Part shown: positions 57,235-64,000 of the stretch, one piece after another
Layout of the letters: each line of letters begins with the position of its first letter
Position numbering within the stretch: position 1 is the stretch's first letter
Assembly (NCBI GenBank): GCA_032622095.1
Contig: CP136067.1
Location: 81,556,705 to 81,620,704 of the forward strand
Origin: Siphonodentalium dalli
Taxonomy: Eukaryota; Mollusca; Scaphopoda; Gadilida; Siphonodentaliidae
DNA length: 64,000 nt
Direction of reading: 5' to 3'
Notes under the pieces: model-generated
What the model saw: the letters and a program-made list of their open reading frames with translations, nothing else
Told to the model about the DNA's origin: nothing
The model's database searches: none
Translations under genes and position numbers: made by a program

Positions 57235-57410
57235 GATGGTGTTGGCACATATTCGAACCCCAGCTTGATCTGAATTGAGTGATATCTCAATGTGCCATTC
57301 TGATCGATACATGACCATTTCGATAACAATTGAGAATTTGTACACTGAAGTAAGCACATTTGAAGCAACGCATGGATACTCATAGTGAGTCCTGCCACCA
57401 CCTCCCCAAT
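57235..57410 (+). repeat. SINE copy, plus strand
   Basis: GTTGGCACATATTCGAACCC, TTGATCTGAATTGAG, TCTCAATGTGCCATTC, ATTTCGATAACAATTGAGAA and AAGCACATTTGAAGCAACGC follow the order of the 47815-48085 copy on the opposite strand. The B box is degraded (ATTCGAACCCC). Confidence 0.65.
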
Positions 57411-57946
57411 AGCTCCCACATTTATGACTCGGGAAGCATCACTTTTGGTACTATTTGTATCACGCCATATCATCATATCCTCATATAACGGAGATCCACA
57501 TGTATAATTATGTGTGCATGAGAATCACAGAGAACACACCCGATCCCATTCGATCGTATCAAGGACGGTACAGACACAATCAATTATTGTTAGTGGCCTT
57601 GTGTTGTGGCCACCGGCAGAGAGGTATACACCCGTTATCATATACCACCGTTGATTGTTGACGACCAACCACGACACAGCACGAGCTCGTCGGTAGCTGG
57701 CAAAAATGCCAGCTAACAAAACAAAACAAAACAACCTTTGCAGCTGGCATTTTTGCAGTTTGCAGTGCAATATTGCCAGCGTATGAACGTACCCTAAGAG
57801 TGGGTATTTACCATACACGTGCAACACGACCACCAAAGGCAAAATTCTTATGCAGAAACACTGTTGAGATCATCATGCTTTTCTTAGAGTTACGTGCCAG
57901 GGGACTATCTGTGGAACTTTCTTTCCAGACGATCCTTAGATAGTAT

Positions 57947-59267
57947 ATGACAATCGACTTACATTTACTAACACATAGACGTCTTGGATGTTTAAATCCA
58001 TTTATCGGGAATGCATACACAGACTTTCATTCGACTAATTTGTCAAGTCCAGGATCGAAATTACTTGAAATCTTAAAACAGTTCATCACGCGAATAACAC
58101 TCATGATAGGAGGTGCCTTGCACCCAAACCCTGGCCCCTCCTGTACTAATTTTACATCCATAATGCATCTTAATATTCAAAGTTTAACCCCTAAAATAGA
58201 TGTTATTGCCGCTGAATCTGAAGACTTTGATATCCTTGCATTCACAGAAACTTGGTTAAAAGCAAGTGATTCCAATCACGGTTTGACTCTTCCTGCATGG
58301 ATTTCACGAACCTGAAAGACAAGAGAGGGTCACCGAAACGCGAGGGGGAGGAGTTGCTGTCTATATTCGCAATAATTTATCTTTTATACGACGATACGAT
58401 TTAGAAAATAGTGAACTATAATGTGTTTGTGTTGATATTCAATTACAAAAGGAGAATGTTCGATTTGGAGTGTTTTATAGGCCACCAGATGCGCTTGCCA
58501 TTTTGTGGCATAAAATTAAAGAAAATATTGATGCTGCCACATCTGACCAAAAACATACTATCATTACTGGCGATTTTAACTGTAACCAACTAAATACAAG
58601 TGGAACACATATTCATGATATATGCCTGGGTAGCAAATTTAAACAATTAATTGATGCTCCGACGAATTTCACCGAATCATCATCATCATTAATTGATATT
58701 TTTCTTACCAACAACGAAAATATGGTTCACTCCCATGAAGTTTTAGACCCCTTTTTCGCTGACCTAGTGAGATACCACTGCCCGATAGCACTCAAACTTC
58801 TCTCTAATCGACCGAAACCAAAGAAACATTGCTACAGAAGAAAGATGTGGGCATATACTCAAGCTGATTGGCCAGGACTAAATAGAGAACTCAATAATTG
58901 GAATTTTAAAGATGAACTTAAGTATCTAAATGTCAATAGCCTAGAACCGATATTCACTGAAAAAGTGCTCGCTTGTGCTGAAAAATATATACCCAACAAC
59001 AAAGTTCTTGTGAGAGAAAACGAACCTAATTGGATGAATGGAGAAATCCGTAAACTAATTCGCCAACGGAAAAGATTATACAATGTAGCTAAAGCTAAAA
59101 AATCACCACACACCTGGGATCGTTATAAAACCAAACGAAATCAAGTAGTGAAAGAAATCCGTAGATCTAAAAACAACCAACGAGAACATACACAGAATAT
59201 CCTTTCATGTCCAAATAATGATAGCTCTGTCTGGTGGAAAACTTTGAATAAATTATTATTTTTTTGA
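57947..59267 (+). pseudogene. LINE endonuclease region
   Basis: GGALHPNPGP (near residue 55 of the first frame), then MHLNIQSLTPKIDVI and DILAFTETWLKASDSN, the opening catalytic blocks of an APE-type endonuclease. After a frameshift, 58470-59267 gives GVFYRPPDA-type sequence, HTIITGDFNCNQ (the GDFN site), SSSLIDIFLTN and a changed SDH box (VRYHCPIAL). It ends with a basic linker (RKLIRQRKRLYN...). It would nick the chromosomal target. Confidence 0.8.
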
Positions 59268-59289
59268 TAAAAAACCAATACCGTCTCTC

Positions 59290-60066
59290 ATGAAAGATGG
59301 ATTTCTAGTGTACGAGGACGGGGAAAAGAGCGACGTACTTAATGAGTGTTTTTGTGGTATATCCTCCATATCAAATAATGTAATTCCATTACTGCCCCCT
59401 CTCACAACTACTGTTACTGATACTTTATCAGATAAACTAATTAGTACTCAAGACGTATATCACGCATTGAGTTCCATCGAAGCATCCAAAGCAACTGGTC
59501 CCGATGGTATTAGCCCTAGAGTTTTGAAAATGTGTGCCATTTCATTAGCAGGACCGTTAGAGTATATGTTCAACAAATTCATTAACAACTCGTATTTCCC
59601 AGTGAATTGGAAGCGAGCCAACGTAACCCCTGTGTATAAAAAGGGTGATCCGAGTCTGGCTACAAACTATCGACCTGTGTCACTACTAAGTTGTGTATCT
59701 AAAGTCTTTGAGAAATGTCTATATAAAATAATATCTGAGCACATACGTACAAACGGGCTTCTAACTAATCTCCAATCAGGATTTACACCAAATGACTGCA
59801 CAGTGTTTCAACTGACAGACATTTATCATCACATTATTTCTTCTTTGGATGATCGGAAGGAGGGAAGAAGTTTGTTTTGCGACATAAGTAAAGCTTTTGA
59901 TAAAGTATGGCATGAAGGCCTTCTATACAAATTAGAACAAAATGGTATTTGTGGAAAATTTCATGCATTGTTGAAAAATTACCTTTCAGACAGAGAGCAA
60001 AGAGTAATTATTGGAAGCACTTCCTCTAACTGGAGAAAGGTCTCAGCCGGTGTACCCCAAGGATAA
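59290..60066 (+). pseudogene. LINE reverse transcriptase, N-terminal half
   Basis: ASKATGPDGISPRVLKMC, RANVTPVYKKGDPSLATNYR, PVSLLSCVSKVFEKC, LTNLQSGFTPNDCT and RSLFCDISKAFDKVWHEGLL (first catalytic Asp), then VSAGVPQG and a TAA at 60064. In the same frame beyond the stop ILGPLMFLIYINDI follows, so a single nonsense change separates the halves. Confidence 0.88.
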
Positions 60067-60600
60067 ATATTAGGCCCTCTTATGTTCCTAATTTACATTA
60101 ACGACATTGTTGAAAATATTCAGTGCAATATAAGACTTTTCGCAGACGACACATCACTATATTTGACTATTGAAAACCCTATTTTAGCAGCTGAAATGAT
60201 GAATAATGATATATTGTCGGCCCCGTCTTGGAACACCGTCATTTACAAGAAAGCATTCTTACCATCATCGATTGAACTATGGAACAATTTGTCACAAAAC
60301 ATTCAAAATATCGATTCATTAAGTGAATTCAAAACTAAATTGAACGAAAACTTGTTATCCAAACCAAGCTATGTTCAAAACATATACACGCGACCTGCCC
60401 AAATATACCATTGCAGACTCCGTTTGGGCTGTAGTAACCTAAACGCCGACCTCAAAACAAATCATATTCGTGATGACCTCAGGTGTGCATGTGGTGAGAG
60501 GGAGACCCCAACTCACTTCTTAATCGAATGTCCCATGTACGCGGAAAGTAGACGAAATTGCTTCTGTGATATTCATGCTTCATATACTATAAAGAAATGA
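60067..60600 (+). pseudogene. LINE reverse transcriptase C-terminal part with internal deletion
   Basis: LMFLIYINDIVENI and RLFADDTSLYLTIENP (catalytic FADD) run to about residue 45, then jump to SWNTVIYKKAFLPSSIELWN, normally some 300 residues further on. The thumb and following region are missing, yet the frame is kept. The end has CACGERETPTHFLIECPMYA, the C-terminal Cys/His motif. Stop at 60598-60600. Confidence 0.85.
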
Positions 60601-60700
60601 CACTACTCAATGGATCTGATAGCCTTAGCATTTTAGAAAATAAAGCAATTGTTATGGCCGTCCAAAAATTTATAATACAAACTAAACGGTTTTCATAACT

Positions 60701-62240
60701 TGTCTTTACTCAGAAAACCATTATTGGGTCAAGACGATTCACCCTCCCACCTAAATATCTCACTGGGTCTAGCGAGAAGTAACATATAACCTAACTAACA
60801 GTCGTGGTCACGCACGTTTTCATTATAAATATATTCAATATTTAATATATATACAGTCAGGCAGGACTGGCAGGAACATGGTGAATCTATAGTTAGACTT
60901 AAATATAAATATATACATATTCCAAATCCATACGCATACAGATGCCTTAATACTACATCAACCAATTTATATTTACCCCCCCCCCCCCCCACCCACCCCC
61001 CCCCCCCCCCGTTGGACAGACCCGGGTGACGGATCAAACCGCACCGGGTAATATATACATCTAAAATCCTCATGACTGGGGTATCACGACAATAATGGAT
61101 ATGGCTTTAATTCAGCAACCTTTGCTTTATGCCAAATCCATTTATTCCACCAAATTATGATAAATCATTGTTATATATTCTGTATGACTATTTATTTGGA
61201 ATAATAAAATATGTTTACCTCAAATGGAATCGAGAGTTATAATGAAAGCAGTATATAACCGGAAGTCGGCAGTTCCATCAGGATAGTACACGTCTGTCGA
61301 ATAGATGTCGCAGATTGTCATCGGTTGCGAAGTCTTTTCCAAGTCACCATCATCAGCTGATAGGAATTCGTCTTATGTCGTAGTCTTGGCGTATCTATCT
61401 GGAAGATATATGTTGGACCGTTAGCCACGTAGAGTGGGCGTTGTTTTAGCACTACATCGACTCTATACTGTAAAATGTTGGTACTTTGGCTATGGTCGCA
61501 GGGTCTGTCTCGTCGCTTCTCAGATCTGCAACGATTAAGAATATTAAATATGCTTTGTCTCATCATACTTAATAATGATAATAACGACAGTTTTATATAA
61601 CGATTAACCAATTACTTACTCTAACAAACCTTTAAACATTAAACATTACTTAAATAGCGTTTGTCTCATATAATTATTATCGCTAGCTATAGGTTGGATT
61701 ATTAATATAATTATTATATAGAGATATATAAGACACATGCTTTGACTTATACTCAAGGAACGTTTTATGGTCACATTATTTTGCCTATTCTTTTTCTCAT
61801 AGATTTTTGACAAAGAACGTTGTATAGTTACATAATTATATACTAAGATTAAGGTTACATATATATTTACTATTAAATATTCTATTAAATACTTATTGGA
61901 TATTTCGTCCTGGTACATGGAAGTAATTGGCTTTGAGTCGCATGTAACTTTCTGCTTTAGCTTTGCAAGGAATGGATTTATGGCAACCTGGCCAATGTCG
62001 GAAGTATGGTTGTGTTGCCCACTGGTTGTTGTGATCAAGTCGTTAATCTTGTTAACGGTGGCACCATGCACGCTCCAATTAATTCGTTAATTTCTGCGGG
62101 ACTATCAAGATTTAGCCATGAGTTTATATCTATATATTTATACAGATCTGTATACATGTACCAATAATCGGATAAAGCTCACAGAAGTCGTCGAGACATA
62201 TCCGCTGTTTTCAATATTCCACAAAGAAGTTATAGAGGAT
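60701..62240. other. AT-rich DNA with poly-C runs
   Basis: Two long C runs separated by CACCCA-type sequence at about 60977-61010. No target duplication found. Otherwise nothing recognised. Confidence 0.4.
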
Positions 62241-62243
62241 CAA

Positions 62244-62378
62244 CAACGAGTTATGTTGGGATATAAGATTTTATGAAACGAGTTTGATCAATTTGATTCA
62301 CAACGACTCGTAGACGAGTTGTGAATCCAATTTATCAAAGGAGTTTCATAATATCTTATATACCAACATAACGAGTTG
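62244..62378. mobile_element. Palindromic hairpin element, about 135 bp
   Basis: Arms GTTATGTTGGGATATAAGAT...GATTCACAACGACTCG and its inverse (CGAGTTGTGAATCCAATTTA...CCAACATAACGAGTTG) pair along their whole length with about 10% mismatches. Confidence 0.65.
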
Positions 62379-63690
62379 AAGATCTTGTATATCACATGGA
62401 AAAAAATAGAGCTTTATGTCTTTTTAACAAAACAAAATCCTTAAAAGAAGCCTAAAAATACATATATTTACATTGTTGGCTGGGACGCTTCACAACCGAC
62501 AGTATTGCGCGCTCCCGATTGGCTCTTTGTTTTTGTCTCTATTTTCGTTAGTGCAACGAAGATGGACAATAATTTAACTCTAATGAGCAAATCAATCGTT
62601 TTGAATTGTCTAGTTTGGTGTCATGCGCGGCTTTTCAAAGTAGCATTAATCCGTGTAATCAATGTAAAGTAATTTTGATGTCGCGCAGCCAAGTTGCGGG
62701 AAGCACGCGCTTATTGGTCATATATATTGTTTCCCATGTCTGTACATAACTGGGACAAACGCACTTTATGTTGGCGCTATAAGTAAACTACAACTCAGAA
62801 AGTGCTTTATTTTGCCAAGCTCAGATTTTTAATGTAATTGTATTCATGATGTATGGCTCTCCTATACTTGGAGGAAATAAAAGTATATATCAGTACAACT
62901 ATAAGGACGAGGCATAGTGTTGCAATAGCACAATCAGTAAAATTTATGTTGGTATATAGTTACCGATTCATGCGAAGAATTGGTTACATTTTGGATTGTG
63001 TGCAGTACTTTGTGATGATGGATTTGAACTAGATCGCATTAATGATATCCTAAACGTAACGGATTTGAAATTTCTTCCAATATGGCCTAAAATGTATAAA
63101 AGAATGAGCTCTAACTCACTGTAAAGTTTGCAAAATGGCCACAACATAATAATCATAAGACATAGATCATTTTTAAATGTAAAACGTTATCCCAGTTTTC
63201 AGGAATATAGATAAAAGAATTATGAAACAATTGTTGTTTTCAAATTTATACGTTTTTACGATACTCATATCTGCAAGTTTTTAGTATATTAGTTTTCCGA
63301 TATGTCCTATGGTATTATCGTATATTGGGAGGGACCTTCCCTTTTCTTTATAATGTTTCTTGTGTCATATATTCACCGTGTAAAATGTGATCGTATCCGC
63401 TAGTTATGCCATGCAATTCAACAACGACACTCGACAAATGGATCTTAATTTTTACAGAAACTAAAATCTGAGAATATATAATCACCACCCATTGGCACAT
63501 TTAAGTACTTCTTGGCCAAAAACTACTTTAGAACATCGCCGCTTTAAATAAAATGACAATTTCCAAGAAGGGAGATATTTGAAGGCCAACTTTATGGATT
63601 GTAAACATTACATGCTGTCACATGAATAAAAATTCGGAATACTCTCGAAACGAAATTTGCCACAAGTAATAAATAATTCAATCTTTAGTA
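62379..63690. other. AT-rich DNA, nothing recognised
   Basis: No gene or structured repeat seen. Confidence 0.4.
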
Positions 63691-64000
63691 TATAAACAGA
63701 ATTTATTAAATGATGTGTTGACCTATTAAGTACTATTTTGTTAGATGGTAGGGATTCCTTAGATCTATGTTAGTGCACATGCGCTATTGAATTTTCAGAA
63801 GTGAAATATTCGTATTAAAAGCTATCAAAAACAAAATTACACGCATGATACACAGAAGAAATTTGGCTTTAAATAAGGAAAAACAAATAAATATGCATTA
63901 GATTGACAACCTAAGATACCGTATACAAATATAAACATAATTTATGAAATGATGTGTTGACCTATTAAGTACTATTTTGTTAGATGGTAGGGATTCCTTA
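63691..64000. repeat. 239-bp-period repeat at the window edge
   Basis: TTGACCTATTAAGTACTATT and TTGTTAGATGGTAGGGATTC occur at 63718-63759 and again at 63957-63998. The second copy runs off the window, so array length is unknown. Confidence 0.75.

Larger units (their letters stand above)
56525..57794. mobile_element. PIF/Harbinger-like element with 58-bp inverted termini
   Basis: TAA at 56522-56524 and 57795-57797. The first 58 bp (GGGTACGTTCATACGCTGGC...) and the last 58 bp are reverse complements with a single mismatch. TWA duplication and GGG ends are Harbinger features. The 1270-bp body has a plus-strand fragment with a Harbinger-like N-terminal motif (see 56634) and a SINE copy at 57235-57410. 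Confidence 0.82.
57860..60700 (+). mobile_element. APE-type non-LTR retrotransposon (LINE), internally deleted
   Basis: Endonuclease, reverse transcriptase and a C-terminal zinc motif on the plus strand, then AATAAA at about 60640. The 5' edge is not defined; it may begin just right of the Harbinger element. Broken by a frameshift near 58320-58470, a stop near 59267, a stop at 60064 and a large internal deletion in the polymerase. The GGALHPNPGP leader motif and GDFN/FADD boxes fit the CR1/Jockey-like group, clade not fixed. Confidence 0.85.

Noticed and set aside
60969..61012. A third poly-G-ended element at the paired C runs
   Set aside because: The two runs lie in the same orientation a few bases apart and no 7-bp flanking duplication is present.
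61646..62071. 141-residue minus-strand frame
   Set aside because: Ile/Tyr-rich product of AT-rich DNA with no domain; hydrophobic stretches follow base composition.

Overview
This 64 kb window is eukaryotic, almost certainly from an invertebrate animal genome (a marine invertebrate is my best guess; the phylum cannot be fixed from this sequence). The support is a DIRS-type tyrosine-recombinase retrotransposon, two APE-type non-LTR retrotransposons (LINEs), a P-superfamily transposase with predicted 5' introns, PIF/Harbinger-like elements, TTAA-flanked MITEs, a SINE-like family, satellites and long microsatellites. No bacterial operon, rRNA, functional tRNA or CRISPR array is present. I found no convincing host protein-coding gene: every recognisable protein belongs to a mobile element, and most of those are broken.

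Layout. 1-12.9 kb: sparse AT-rich DNA with small MITEs and palindromes, plus a poly-G-ended element at 10982-12126 flanked by a 7-bp target duplication. 12.9-16.7 kb: a 28-bp satellite (about 137 units) that inverts near its right end. 17.0-21.6 kb: a P-superfamily element with a truncated transposase joined to an antisense C2H2 zinc-finger exon, the whole lying between two 220-bp direct repeats. 24.2-35.7 kb: a diverged tandem-repeat array that has received a DIRS element (25093-30662, minus strand) and a LINE (about 31155-35375, minus strand). A 538-bp poly-G-ended MITE sits inside the DIRS recombinase gene.

36.2-45.5 kb: an element with perfect 48-bp inverted termini (36179-38136), a 154-bp satellite split into two clusters, a Harbinger-like element (39395-41806) holding a second GGGGCC-ended element, and a palindromic TTAA MITE. 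47.8-53.6 kb: a SINE, a palindromic MITE, and a foldback transposon of about 5 kb (48588-53547) whose inverted arms are built of 180-bp tandem repeats, with a 9-bp target duplication in the 3' tail of a LINE. 55-61 kb: a MITE made of two mutually inverted hairpins, a Harbinger element with near-perfect 58-bp termini, and an internally deleted plus-strand LINE. 61-64 kb: mostly unrecognised AT-rich DNA with one palindrome and a 239-bp repeat at the edge.

The genes do not form a pathway. The window is a nested record of insertions. The most interesting structures are the P-element/zinc-finger chimera with its flanking duplication, the 28-bp satellite, the foldback element, and the families defined by paired insertion footprints (poly-G ends with 7-bp duplications; GGGGCC ends).
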